A DNA stretch of 29,336 nucleotides from Dialister sp. UBA7295 (GTDB lineage Bacteria > Bacillota > Negativicutes > Veillonellales > Dialisteraceae): assembly GCA_002471975.1 (NCBI GenBank), contig DKQZ01000097.1, positions 1-29,336 of the forward strand, read 5' to 3'. A program made the translations under genes and the position numbers. The notes under the pieces are model-generated. The model did no database searches and was not told the DNA's origin. It saw nothing but the letters and a program-made list of their open reading frames with translations. This document shows, piece after piece, positions 15,208 to 23,410 of this stretch. Position 1 is the stretch's first letter, and each line of letters begins with the position of its first letter.

Positions 15208-15236
15208 ATCATAGCAGAACAAAATTATTTTTTCAA
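15208..15236 (-). promoter_or_regulatory. Promoter of AbiE system 1
   Basis: Minus strand TTGAAA (15231-15236), 17-nt spacer, TATGAT (15208-15213), with TGC before the -10. This is near-consensus sigma-A. Transcription would start about 10 nt before the ribosome binding site. Confidence 0.75.
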
Positions 15237-15277
15237 TGAAATACGGCAGTTATTTTTCTTGCCGTATTTCGTTGAAA
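15231..15277. promoter_or_regulatory. Inverted-repeat operator of AbiE system 1
   Basis: Two 18-nt arms (15231-15248 and 15260-15277) match at 17 of 18 positions around an 11-nt spacer. The inner arm covers the -35 box. This is the position expected for AbiEi autorepression. Confidence 0.7.
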
Positions 15278-15367
15278 TTTTCTATACACAGCCGCTATGA
15301 AAATAAAATCCTCCCATCTCCCGGACTCGTCAGTTTCAAAGTTCTGAAAATAATTTTTCAAAATAAA

Positions 15368-15428
15368 AAATGGCGCCTTCTTAATTTCAAGGCGCCACCT
15401 TCACGGGTCACGGACCACGAGCCACGAT
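15368..15428 (-). repeat. Heptamer-hairpin element 9 (minus orientation)
   Basis: Plus-strand heptads TCACGGG, TCACGGA, CCACGAG, CCACGAT (15401-15428). On the minus strand they run into GTGAAGGTGG and a hairpin (GGCGCCTT 15372-15379 with AAGGCGCC 15389-15396), then a TTTTTT tail. It looks like a terminator for transcription from the unknown gene at 15472. Confidence 0.75.
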
Positions 15429-15471
15429 TCAGTTCAAATGAGCAAAATCGCAGTCACAAGCCTTACTGAAA

Positions 15472-16167
15472 TCAGTCCGGTATCTCCGGATGATCGTATA
15501 AATCCTGCATATCTTTGGAAAGATGAGCAGCGATTTTCTTTTCGAAATCTTCCAGGGTCTTCGCATCGTACTGATGGATGATGCCGGGGATGCCCTGGGC
15601 ACGGAGTTCTCCATAGTATTCGTCTCTATATATATTATAGAAAAATAATAGGCCCGTATTTTTCTCTGCGCATTCGTAGGCGCAGATGATATAGGAACCG
15701 TTCAGCCCAAGGAGGGGTCGGTGGGGTTCGATGGTTCTCTGATAATGGCCCAGGGTTTCCGGGAAGAAGGAGGTATAGTCCCAGACCATGAAGACCCTGC
15801 CTCTCACCAGGACGGACACGTTTTCCCGGTGGATCAGTTCTTTTTCTATATAGGCGGGCGTGAGGAGTTTCATATTTCGTTTATATTCCTCGAAGTCCCC
15901 CGTGATGAGCTCTATTTCCGTGAAAGTCACCATGGGGAGAAAAGCCTTCACCATGTAATCCATGGTTTCTTCGTCAAAGAGGGCCCGTACCTGCCAGCCC
16001 GTTTTTTCGTCTTCCCAGCAGAAGGCAAAGTAAATGCGCCCTTCCTGCCGGTCCAGCCGTTTCAGTTTGTAGTCGCCGATTTCGGCGGGCAGTTCTTTTT
16101 CGATGTCCCAATCCAGGAATTTCTGCCGCCTTTCGGCCCTTGCCTTTTCCAGTTTATCATCTGCCAC
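15472..16167 (-). CDS. Protein of unknown function (231 residues)
   Basis: I do not recognise this family. It is a soluble, acidic protein without a signal peptide or membrane helix: a charged N-terminus (DDKLEKARAERRQKFLDWD), then a strand-rich part (IGDYKLKRLDRQEGRIYFAFCWEDEKTGWQVRALFDEET), a segment with several aromatic residues (VFMVWDYTSFFPETLGHYQ), and a basic-acidic C-terminus. It begins with GTG, 7 nt after GGTGG, and overlaps the lytic transglycosylase gene by 11 nt, so the two are translationally coupled. That argues for a role near the cell envelope or in the same stress response, but this is inference. A heptamer-hairpin terminator lies downstream. Confidence 0.7.
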   Translation of the reverse strand: MADDKLEKARAERRQKFLDWDIEKELPAEIGDYKLKRLDRQEGRIYFAFCWEDEKTGWQVRALFDEETMDYMVKAFLPMVTFTEIELITGDFEEYKRNMKLLTPAYIEKELIHRENVSVLVRGRVFMVWDYTSFFPETLGHYQRTIEPHRPLLGLNGSYIICAYECAEKNTGLLFFYNIYRDEYYGELRAQGIPGIIHQYDAKTLEDFEKKIAAHLSKDMQDLYDHPEIPD

Positions 16168-16765
16168 TGGTAACCACCATTCTTTCCCCTTCCAGACGGT
16201 CCCGATTCGATACTACGGATTTCACGAATTCCCTGGTCTCAGGGAATGGGATCTTGTCCATATCCGTGAAATTATCGGGCCATTTGTTTTTCTCGATCCA
16301 TTCATCCACATTGCCTCTCCCCGCATTGTAGGCAGCGAGGGCAAAGACTTCATTATTTTTATATTTCTTCAAAAGATAATTCAGGTACCAGGCGCCGAGA
16401 GGGATATTCTGCTCCGGGCTTTCCAGATTGTCTGAAGGAAGGCCGCTCATCTCGGAAATCCAGTCCGCCGTCTCCGGCATGAGCTGCATCATACCCACGG
16501 CCCCCACATGGGATTTTGCCTTTTCGTTGAATTTGCTTTCCGTCAGGATCACCGCTTCCAGGAGGCTCGCGGAAATCTGCTGTTCCTGGGCGCACTGCTG
16601 AATCGTGTGAGCTACCCTTTCGCTGGGGCGGAGGAGGAATTTCGCAGAAGTCATGAACAGGAAAAGGGCGCAGAAAAGGGCAAGCAAAAGAGCAAATACC
16701 AGGGCACCCGTATTTCCCGTATGCCTCTGGACTTCATGCTTTTTCCTCTTCAATGCGATTCTCAT
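16157..16765 (-). CDS. Membrane-anchored lytic transglycosylase (SLT domain)
   Basis: A 202-residue peptidoglycan-cleaving enzyme that cuts the MurNAc-GlcNAc bond, producing 1,6-anhydro ends. A signal-anchor helix occupies about 21-39 (ALVFALLLALFCALFLFM), so the domain faces the periplasm. SLT motifs are present: the catalytic glutamate E76 in ILTESKFN, GMMQLMPETA (91-100) and AAYNAGRG (144-151). Size and order match the short, Slt70-like family found next to coaE in Negativicutes. It follows coaE by 9 nt with a good ribosome binding site (AAGGAG). Confidence 0.9.
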   Translation of the reverse strand: MRIALKRKKHEVQRHTGNTGALVFALLLALFCALFLFMTSAKFLLRPSERVAHTIQQCAQEQQISASLLEAVILTESKFNEKAKSHVGAVGMMQLMPETADWISEMSGLPSDNLESPEQNIPLGAWYLNYLLKKYKNNEVFALAAYNAGRGNVDEWIEKNKWPDNFTDMDKIPFPETREFVKSVVSNRDRLEGERMVVTSGR

Positions 16766-16774
16766 AGATTCTCC

Positions 16775-17383
16775 TTATTTGGGAAATACAAATCCCGGCA
16801 CGTGCTGCAGGGCCTTCCGTACCTGGGCTCTTGTTTCTTCTCTGGAATGACTGTTGTCAATGATGACGTCGGCATAATTCATCTTGTTTGCCGCAGGCAT
16901 CTGTTTTCCGATGCGCTCCAGCACCTGGGTGCGGGTAAAATGATCCCTTGCCATGACCCTTTTGATCTGTACTTCCAGGGGTACCTGCACAAGCCATACC
17001 TCTTCCACCCGCAATTGCCAGGAAATTTCAAGGAGGAGCGGCATATCCAATACCGCTATTTCATGGCCTTCTTCCTGGGCCCTGACCAGTTCTTCCCAGG
17101 ACCGGTGCCAGATAAAAGGATGAATGATGCCGTTTAATTTCTGCCTTTTGGCCTCATCGGTGAAAACGATTTCTCCTACCTTGAGGCGGTCTAAATTTCC
17201 ATCGGGAAGAAATATGTCATCCCCAAATTCCTCACGGATTTTCACCATGGCCGGGCTTCCGGGAATCACCGCTTCCCTGGCCAGCTTGTCCCCGTCAATG
17301 ATGGGGATTCCCAGTTCTTTCAGATAGGAGGAAACCGTGGACTTTCCGCTGCCCACGCCTCCGGTTAAACCGATACGATACAA
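16775..17383 (-). CDS. coaE: Dephospho-CoA kinase
   Basis: This 202-residue P-loop kinase makes the last step of coenzyme A synthesis. P-loop GGVGSGKST (8-16); the DGDKLARE segment (30-37), the PLLLE segment (about 115-119), and a lid region with VMARD (about 144-148) fit CoaE. The start is TTG at 17383, 7 nt after AAGGAG; no better ATG is nearby. In many Firmicutes mutM lies between polA and coaE; here it is absent, and 343 nt with two heptamer elements fill the gap. Confidence 0.95.
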   Translation of the reverse strand: MYRIGLTGGVGSGKSTVSSYLKELGIPIIDGDKLAREAVIPGSPAMVKIREEFGDDIFLPDGNLDRLKVGEIVFTDEAKRQKLNGIIHPFIWHRSWEELVRAQEEGHEIAVLDMPLLLEISWQLRVEEVWLVQVPLEVQIKRVMARDHFTRTQVLERIGKQMPAANKMNYADVIIDNSHSREETRAQVRKALQHVPGFVFPK

Positions 17384-17438
17384 TGAAATTCTCCTTTAAA
17401 TTTTTACTTTCAAATCTGCCCTGATTCGTCTGCCCATC

Positions 17439-17500
17439 GGGGTGCGGGGTGCGGGGTGCGGGGTGGATATGGTTTCCCTGCGGGAAACCAATCTTTTTAT
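17439..17500 (+). repeat. Heptamer-hairpin element 10 (plus orientation)
   Basis: Three exact GGGGTGC words and one GGGGTGG (17439-17466) precede a hairpin (GGTTTCCC 17471-17478 with GGGAAACC 17482-17489) and an AATCTTTTTATAT tail. The array is nearly perfect, so it may be young. It lies between polA and coaE. Confidence 0.75.
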
Positions 17501-17540
17501 ATGGCCTTCGGCCCTCATCTATCCCCGGGCACGAGATACA

Positions 17541-17575
17541 ATCACAGGTCACGGAACACGGATCAGGATTCAGAC
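17541..17575 (-). repeat. Degenerate heptamer array (element 11a)
   Basis: Five diverged heptads on the plus strand (ATCACAG, GTCACGG, AACACGG, ATCAGGA, TTCAGAC) without a clear GC hairpin. It appears to be an old copy of the TCACGAA word family in the polA-coaE gap. Confidence 0.45.
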
Positions 17576-17609
17576 AAATGACTCTATCCCCATCACAATC
17601 CGGACCAGA

Positions 17610-17682
17610 TCTACCGGCCCGCTTCCCAATTATGATGCGGGCCACCTTCACGAACCACGAATCACGAATCACGAATCACGAA
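17610..17682 (-). repeat. Heptamer-hairpin element 11 (minus orientation)
   Basis: Five heptads (TCACGAA, CCACGAA and three TCACGAA at 17648-17682 on the plus strand) lead on the minus strand through GTGAAGGTGG into a hairpin (GGCCCGC 17616-17622 with GCGGGCC 17637-17643). It lies just downstream of polA. Confidence 0.75.
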
Positions 17683-17726
17683 AACCGCTAAAGTTCTCCA
17701 ACCGGAAGAACAAGCCTCACCACAAA

Positions 17727-20306
17727 CTACTTCGTCTCCGCCCAGTTCTTCCCTTCATTGACGTCGGCTACCAACGGCACTTTGAGGGTGACTATGGATT
17801 CCATGGTTTCTTTGAGGAGTCTGGATATTTCTTCTTTTTCCTCATTGATGACTTCGGCTACCAATTCATCATGGACCTGTAAAAGGACACGGCTCTTATA
17901 GCCGCCTTTTTTCATACGGTCATAGACTTCGATCATGGCCATTTTCATGATGTCCGCCGCCGTTCCCTGGATGGGCGTATTCATGGCCGTCCTTTCGGCA
18001 AAGGAGCGGCGGTTGAAATTTTTGCTCCGTATATCCGGGAGTTCTCTATACCGGCCGAAAAGGGTGACGGCCCGTCCCGTTTTCTTTGCCTCTTCCACCA
18101 TCTCATTCATGAAGGAATGGATGGAAGGGTAACGCTCGAAATATTTCGCTATGTAATCGGCCGCCGCCTGGCGGGAAATGCCGAGCTGCCTTGCTAGGCC
18201 GAAATCGGAAATGCCGTAAATGATACCAAAGTTGACGGCCTTTGCGTGAGACCGCTGCTCAGGCGTGACTTCTTCGAAAGGAATCCCCAGCACTTCGGCT
18301 GCCGTTCTCCGATGGATATCTTCTTTATTAATGAACGCTTTGATGAGGCTTTCGTCCCCCGACATGTGGGCAAGAACGCGTAGTTCCACCTGGGAGTAAT
18401 CGGAGGAAATAAAGCAGTCATAGCCCTCTCCCGGCACGAAAAGGGAGCGGATTTTCTTTCCCTCTTCAGAGCGGACCGGGATATTCTGCAGGTTCGGGTC
18501 CGAGGAGGAAAGGCGTCCCGTGGCGGTGACGGTCTGATTGAAAGAGGTGTGAATCCGTCCCGTATCCTTGCGGATCAGGAGCGGCAGGGCTTCGAGATAG
18601 GTGGAAATCAGTTTCGTGAGGGTCCGGTAACGAAGGATATTATGGACGAATGGATAAGTCACGGCCAATTCTTCCAGAACGTCGGCAGCCGTGGAATAGC
18701 CGGTTTTTGTCTTCTTTCCTGCGGGAAGGCCCATCTTTTCAAAAAGGATGTGGCCCAGCTGCTTGGGCGAATTGATATTGAACGGCTCTCCCGCTTCCAC
18801 AAAAATATCCTTCTGACAGATGCGAACTTCTTTTTCCATTTCTTTTTTGACTTCATCCCACCGTTTCTGGTCTGTGGCGATGCCGGCGATTTCCATGGAT
18901 GAGAGGACTCTGACCAGAGGCTGTTCCACTTCGTCAAAGAGCTTTTCCACCCCGTTTTCGGAAAGTTTCTTTCTGGCCGGTTCATAGAGGGAAGAAAGGA
19001 AAAGGGAAATACAGCAGCCCTTATCTGCTTCCGTGGGGATATCGTCGGGGAATATTTCCGGCTTTTCAAAGAGGCCTGCGAGGTACGACAATGGATAAGT
19101 GACTCTCGTGGGGTCCAAAAGGTAAGCGGCGATGGAAATATCAAAGAAGGGAAGTCCCTCCGTCGGGAAATCGGACTCCATGAGAAGTTTCGAATCCTCG
19201 ATGACCACTGCTTTTGCCTTTTTCAGCGCATCAGAAGCCGGTTTCCACTGGTCTTTCCTGATTTCATAAGCTTTGCCATCGGACGCAATGACGATGGAAT
19301 CAGCGGTGAGGAATGGTTTCATCCCCGTCAGTTTTGCGCGAAGACCCACCACTTTTCCTGTGAGGGAAATAGAATCATCCCATATTTCCACTTTGGGCTG
19401 GGTATGTTCATTCTCCACCTTCTTCTGTTCCGAGAGCATGCGGAACCGGGGCAGGTTGGCAAATTCATCAATCATGCGGATGCCGAGGGTGGAGAAAATC
19501 TTTCTCATTTCCTCGATATGGATGGGCTGCTTCATGTCCTCCAGGGTCGTATCCAGGGGCACGTCCCGCTTGATGGTGGCGAGCTTATAGGAAAGGTAGG
19601 CCATGTCCTTATTTTCAATGAGTTTCTTCTTCCGGGCCCCCTTGATTTCTTCCACATGGGCATAGAGGTTGTCCAGGTCTTTATATTCCGTCAGGAGCTG
19701 AAGGGCCGTCTTTTCACCGATCCCCGGCACCCCCGGGATATTGTCTGCCGTATCCCCCATGAGGGCTTTGATATCGATCACCTGGGACGGGGTAATATGG
19801 TATTTCTCCATAATCGCTTCCGGCGTCATGCGGGCCATATTCGTAATCCCCTTCTGCGTCAGGAGGACGGTCGTCTGATCACTGGAAAGCTGCAGCGCAT
19901 CCCGGTCACCGGTGACGATATTGACAGGAAGCTCGTTTTCATAGCGGGCAGAAAGAGTCCCCAGCACGTCATCCCCCTCATAGCCGGGAATGCTGTACAC
20001 GGCCACCCCCATAGTCCGGAGAACGTCGATAATCAGATCAAACTGGGGTACCAGTTCATCAGGCGCCGGTTTTCTCGTCGCTTTATAGCCATCATACATT
20101 TCGGTGCGGAACGTGTGACGGTCCTTATCAAAAGTGACCGCCATGTATTCGGGATCCAGATCCCGATACAGGCCGAGCAGCATGCGGAGAAATCCGTAAA
20201 TCGCATTCGTCGGAGTCCCGTCCGGAGCCGTCATGGTCGGCGGCAAAGCATAAAAAGCGCGGAACAGGAGACTGCTCCCATCGATAATGACCAGTTTCTT
20301 TTCCAT
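17727..20306 (-). CDS. polA: DNA polymerase I
   Basis: This 859-residue enzyme acts in Okazaki-fragment processing and repair. The 5' nuclease (about 1-290) carries IIDGSSLLFRAFYAL, GYEGDDVLGT (108-117), TGDRDALQL (132-140) and the helix-hairpin-helix GVPGIGEKTA. The middle domain (300-470) lacks the acidic residues of a working 3'-5' exonuclease (no DxE motif), so proofreading is probably absent, as in other Firmicutes. The polymerase has motif A DYSQVELR (636-643), motif B RSHAKAVNFGIIYG (685-698) and motif C QVHDELVAEV (810-819). Ribosome binding site GGGAGG. It heads the transcript continuing to coaE, the transglycosylase and the unknown gene. Confidence 0.97.
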   Translation of the reverse strand: MEKKLVIIDGSSLLFRAFYALPPTMTAPDGTPTNAIYGFLRMLLGLYRDLDPEYMAVTFDKDRHTFRTEMYDGYKATRKPAPDELVPQFDLIIDVLRTMGVAVYSIPGYEGDDVLGTLSARYENELPVNIVTGDRDALQLSSDQTTVLLTQKGITNMARMTPEAIMEKYHITPSQVIDIKALMGDTADNIPGVPGIGEKTALQLLTEYKDLDNLYAHVEEIKGARKKKLIENKDMAYLSYKLATIKRDVPLDTTLEDMKQPIHIEEMRKIFSTLGIRMIDEFANLPRFRMLSEQKKVENEHTQPKVEIWDDSISLTGKVVGLRAKLTGMKPFLTADSIVIASDGKAYEIRKDQWKPASDALKKAKAVVIEDSKLLMESDFPTEGLPFFDISIAAYLLDPTRVTYPLSYLAGLFEKPEIFPDDIPTEADKGCCISLFLSSLYEPARKKLSENGVEKLFDEVEQPLVRVLSSMEIAGIATDQKRWDEVKKEMEKEVRICQKDIFVEAGEPFNINSPKQLGHILFEKMGLPAGKKTKTGYSTAADVLEELAVTYPFVHNILRYRTLTKLISTYLEALPLLIRKDTGRIHTSFNQTVTATGRLSSSDPNLQNIPVRSEEGKKIRSLFVPGEGYDCFISSDYSQVELRVLAHMSGDESLIKAFINKEDIHRRTAAEVLGIPFEEVTPEQRSHAKAVNFGIIYGISDFGLARQLGISRQAAADYIAKYFERYPSIHSFMNEMVEEAKKTGRAVTLFGRYRELPDIRSKNFNRRSFAERTAMNTPIQGTAADIMKMAMIEVYDRMKKGGYKSRVLLQVHDELVAEVINEEKEEISRLLKETMESIVTLKVPLVADVNEGKNWAETK

Positions 20307-20357
20307 AAATTCCTCCCGTGAAGAATTCGAAGGCTCAAAATAAAATGCGTATGTTAT

Positions 20358-20366
20358 ATTATATCA
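20358..20366 (-). promoter_or_regulatory. Extended -10 promoter of polA
   Basis: Minus strand TGATATAAT, an extended -10 with a consensus TATAAT, about 50 nt before the polA start. No convincing -35 box is visible. Confidence 0.55.
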
Positions 20367-20418
20367 TATATGGGTGTGCGCCGTCCGTGCTGTCTATGGA
20401 TTGAGGTCAATGGAGGGT

Positions 20419-20502
20419 TTCGTTCTTCGTTGTTCGTTGTTCGTGGTCCGTGGTCCGTGGTCCGTGTCCAAGGGTCAGGGTTCCGGGGTCCACATTCCCC
20501 GG
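20419..20502 (+). repeat. Heptamer-hairpin element 12 (plus orientation)
   Basis: Seven heptads at 20419-20467 drift stepwise: TTCGTTC, TTCGTTG twice, TTCGTGG, TCCGTGG twice, TCCGTGT, then more degenerate words and a hairpin (CCGGGG 20483-20488 with CCCCGG 20497-20502) but no T-run. It lies between the divergent polA and TonB-receptor genes. Confidence 0.7.
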
Positions 20503-20588
20503 GGATTCAGGTTTTCCACCCGGTCGTCATGCTCCCGAGGCCAAAAGGCATACTCACAATAAGCATTTCCCTTTCCCGGCGGGTTATA

Positions 20589-20594
20589 TATAAT
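20589..20594 (+). promoter_or_regulatory. Putative -10 box of the TonB-receptor gene
   Basis: A consensus TATAAT, 32 nt before the start codon. The -35 region (TTTCCC around 20566) is weak, so an activator or a different arrangement is possible. Confidence 0.4.
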
Positions 20595-20625
20595 AGAAAT
20601 AAATAGTGTGCCAAAGGAGATTTCC

Positions 20626-22644
20626 ATGAAACCTTACTATATTCTCCCCTTTTTATTCTTCCTGCCCGGCATTTCAGAAGCTGCCGTACCTTCCTATATC
20701 CTCCCCGGCATCGTGGTTACGGCCCAGCGGGTAGAAACGGAAAAGAAAGAAATCCCCCAGTCCATGACGGTCATCACGAACGATGACGTTTCGAGAAAAG
20801 GCGCCGGCAATCTGTCGGAAGCTTTAAACGGGACCCCGGGGCTTGACCTGTCTGCAGGAGCCCAAAGCAGTTCTTCCGCCATGGGCGGCCATCAGCTGAT
20901 GGTGCGGGGCATGAATACGAATGAAACCCTCTTCCTTACCGACGGAGTCCGCCTGGCCGATGAAGATACGAGCCAGACGAAGAATATGTACCTCCTCTCC
21001 CGCCTGAATCCCACGGATATCGACAGGATCGAAGTCCTTCGCGGACCGGCAGGCGCCCTTTACGGGTCCGACGCCATGGGTGGAGTCATTCAGGTCATCA
21101 CGAAAAAGCCGGGTAAAAAAGAAATGATCCTGGGCACCCGCTTCTCGGCCAGTGAAAATGCGGCGTACTTCCGCACGGACCCGGGAAAAATGGGCCGCTT
21201 CGGCCTTGCCATTTCCGGCCGTATTTCCAAGTATCGTCCCCTCTCCTATCCCCGGACCGGCAAAGACGATAGGAGAAGTATGATTTATGACGGGTATGAC
21301 AGGCCTCTTTATGGCATTGCCCGTTATCTCACCCTCGATGGCCTGTATGATTTTGGAAATACAAATCACAATACTCTCCGTTTCCGGAACGACTTTTTTC
21401 ATGAGAGCGTAAATACCGGTTTTTCCGATGCTTTCGCCAACTTTGGGCTCGGACCCATAGACCTTCAGAAAAATGAAACATCCCGCATCAGTCGTAAAGA
21501 ATGGACCTCCTCCCTTACCTATGAAGGACAGACCGTCCGCAGTCATTATGAAGGAAATATGTCCTACAGCCGGCTCAAAAAGCGAAGCACTACCATCAAT
21601 AGCCGCGAACCCATCCCATTGAACAGGATAAGAAATTTCCCCAGAATGCCTGCCACGGACATGAAGGAAATGCTGGAAACCATATTTCCATATTCCGAAA
21701 GTGACAAAGGGCTTTATGAAACATGGAGTTTTTCAGGTAAAGACACCATCACCTATAAGGCTCATACCATGACCTTTGGCGGAGAATACCTGAAGAATAC
21801 CTACACCGGCACCCGCCTCGCCGATTCTTCTGTCCCAAAGGGCAGCGAAAAAGGATACAGCGAGGAGCGGCATGCCATCTTCCTTTCCGACCAGTGGCAG
21901 GTGAATGACAAACTCCTCCTCAATCCCTCCCTCCGTCTGGAAAATGGAGAAGAATCCATCACCGCCCCCTCCCTCGGCATGACGTACAAACTCACGGACA
22001 AATTCCGTTTTAAAGCCAACTACGGAAGAGGCTACCGCTCCCCTTCCATCAGTGAAAAATACCTCCATTTCAATCACATGGCCCAGGTAGATGGAAATCC
22101 CGATCTGAAGGCAGAAAAATCAGACAACTACGACCTTGCCTTCGAATGGGACGGACCGGTAAGCGGCAGGATTTCCTGGTTCCATAACAAAGTCAAAAAC
22201 CTCATCGATACATACCATGTGACAGGCAACCGCTATACCTACACCAACCGAACCCGGGCAGCCATCCAGGGCATGGAAATCGAACTCTCCCGCCCTTTCC
22301 ATGAAAACTTCACCCTTTCCACCAACTACACCTATCTCGACGCCCGGGACACGTCGGAAGACACCCGCCTTGAAAACCGATCCCGCCATACCGCCACCCT
22401 AAGACTTTCCTACGATGACCACAGAGACTACGGATACTCCGCAGAACTCTGGGATACCTGGAAAGGCAGCTACGCCTTTGACGGGGATACCTATACCTAC
22501 CATCTTCTGAACCTCTCCCTCACAAAGCGCTGGGGAAAAGACTTCTCCCTGCACCTTGGCATGTACAATATGCTGAATAAAGAAATCGATGAACTCTACG
22601 TGGGACACAGAGTATGGTTCGGAGGGGTAGAGTACAGGATGTAA
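20626..22644 (+). CDS. TonB-dependent outer-membrane receptor
   Basis: A 672-residue outer-membrane transporter for a scarce nutrient, driven by TonB-ExbBD. Signal peptide 1-20 (YYILPFLFFLPGISEA), then a TonB-box-like IVVTAQR, a plug domain with KEIPQSMTVITND, GTPGLDLS, VRGMNTNETLFLTDGVRL and VLRGPAGALYGSDAMGGVIQVIT, then a 22-strand-type barrel ending in GMYNMLNKEIDELYVGHRVWFGGVEYRM. The plug is complete. The substrate cannot be told from sequence; iron-siderophore, haem or cobalamin are the usual choices. A GTG six codons upstream exists, but AAAGGAG precedes the ATG at 20626. The presence of this gene shows that the cell has an outer membrane. It is monocistronic, with a heptamer-hairpin terminator downstream. 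Confidence 0.92.
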   Translation: MKPYYILPFLFFLPGISEAAVPSYILPGIVVTAQRVETEKKEIPQSMTVITNDDVSRKGAGNLSEALNGTPGLDLSAGAQSSSSAMGGHQLMVRGMNTNETLFLTDGVRLADEDTSQTKNMYLLSRLNPTDIDRIEVLRGPAGALYGSDAMGGVIQVITKKPGKKEMILGTRFSASENAAYFRTDPGKMGRFGLAISGRISKYRPLSYPRTGKDDRRSMIYDGYDRPLYGIARYLTLDGLYDFGNTNHNTLRFRNDFFHESVNTGFSDAFANFGLGPIDLQKNETSRISRKEWTSSLTYEGQTVRSHYEGNMSYSRLKKRSTTINSREPIPLNRIRNFPRMPATDMKEMLETIFPYSESDKGLYETWSFSGKDTITYKAHTMTFGGEYLKNTYTGTRLADSSVPKGSEKGYSEERHAIFLSDQWQVNDKLLLNPSLRLENGEESITAPSLGMTYKLTDKFRFKANYGRGYRSPSISEKYLHFNHMAQVDGNPDLKAEKSDNYDLAFEWDGPVSGRISWFHNKVKNLIDTYHVTGNRYTYTNRTRAAIQGMEIELSRPFHENFTLSTNYTYLDARDTSEDTRLENRSRHTATLRLSYDDHRDYGYSAELWDTWKGSYAFDGDTYTYHLLNLSLTKRWGKDFSLHLGMYNMLNKEIDELYVGHRVWFGGVEYRM

Positions 22645-22679
22645 CGTATTTTTTCTTAATCGACTTGTTCATTTGGTCT

Positions 22680-22753
22680 GAATCGTGATCCGTGGCCCGT
22701 GGTCCGTGATCCGTGAAGGCGGGCGCCTTGAAATGGTAAAGGCGCCCTTTTTT
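22680..22753 (+). repeat. Heptamer-hairpin element 13, terminator of the TonB-receptor gene
   Basis: Five heptads (GAATCGT, GATCCGT, GGCCCGT, GGTCCGT, GATCCGT at 22680-22714), GAAGG, a hairpin (GGGCGCCTT 22721-22729 with AAGGCGCCC 22739-22747) and six T residues. It is the clearest case of an element placed to serve as a terminator. Confidence 0.8.
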
Positions 22754-22774
22754 GATAGATTTTTTCAATTCACA

Positions 22775-22803
22775 TGGACTTTTGTGCTAATTTCGAATAT
22801 AAT
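22775..22803 (+). promoter_or_regulatory. Promoter of AbiE system 2
   Basis: TGGACT (22775-22780), 17-nt spacer, consensus TATAAT (22798-22803), about 26 nt before the start codon. Confidence 0.65.
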
Positions 22804-22814
22804 ATTAGCACAAA
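22781..22814. promoter_or_regulatory. Inverted-repeat operator of AbiE system 2
   Basis: Perfect 11-nt arms TTTGTGCTAAT (22781-22791) and ATTAGCACAAA (22804-22814), 12 nt apart, bracket the -10 box. A repressor bound here would block the promoter, as expected for AbiEi autoregulation. The arms are unrelated in sequence to those of system 1. Confidence 0.7.
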
Positions 22815-22828
22815 GGTAGGTGATTTTT

Positions 22829-23410
22829 ATGGAAAGCATATATCATTTCATTGATTCCTCAGGTCATTTACTGGCAGAAGATGCGATTGGAGCCGGTATC
22901 GATAAAAGTTCTTTCTATGATTTCGTCAAAAACCACCGGTTTGAAAAGGTCTCTCCCGGCTTGTATATCACTCCCGAAAGCTGGTCTGATGAAGCCTTTA
23001 TTCTCCATACCCGCTGTCCGCAGGCCATATTTTCACATGACGAAGCACTTTACCATCATGGACTCATAGACAGAGAGCCTCAGAAGCCCACAATCACCAT
23101 CTACACCAGCTATAACACAAAACGCCTGACCCAATCGGGAGTCAAAGTGTTCACTGTAAAAAGGGAACTGCTGGAAATCGGAAAAACAACCTATACCAAT
23201 TCCTTTGGTCACAATATCCCCATTTATGATCTGGAAAGAACCATCTGCGACCTCATCCGAAGCAGAAGCCGGTTTGAAATACAGGACTTCCAGAGCGCAC
23301 TGAAAAGCTATGTATCCCGTAAGGATAAAGACCTGACAAAACTGATGGAATATGCGAAATTATTTCATGTTGACCGTATCATTCGCAGGTATATGGAGGT
23401 GTTGCTATGA
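22829..23410 (+). CDS. AbiEi-family antitoxin and transcription repressor (system 2)
   Basis: A 193-residue type IV antitoxin. The N-terminal helix-turn-helix (LLAEDAIGAGIDKSSFYDFVKN with VSPGLYITPE) is followed by the AbiEi core (CPQAIFSHDEALYHHGL, YTSYNTKRL, IYDLERTICDLIRSR). It should neutralise the downstream toxin and repress its own operon. A GTG at 22820 is in frame, but GGTGA before the ATG at 22829 fits better. The protein is only distantly similar to the antitoxin of system 1 apart from the shared C-terminus YMEVLL. Confidence 0.87.
   Translation: MESIYHFIDSSGHLLAEDAIGAGIDKSSFYDFVKNHRFEKVSPGLYITPESWSDEAFILHTRCPQAIFSHDEALYHHGLIDREPQKPTITIYTSYNTKRLTQSGVKVFTVKRELLEIGKTTYTNSFGHNIPIYDLERTICDLIRSRSRFEIQDFQSALKSYVSRKDKDLTKLMEYAKLFHVDRIIRRYMEVLL

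Noticed and set aside
20467..20625. Cobalamin riboswitch before the TonB receptor
   Set aside because: No B12-box or matching conserved helices are visible in the leader, and the gap is filled mostly by a heptamer element.
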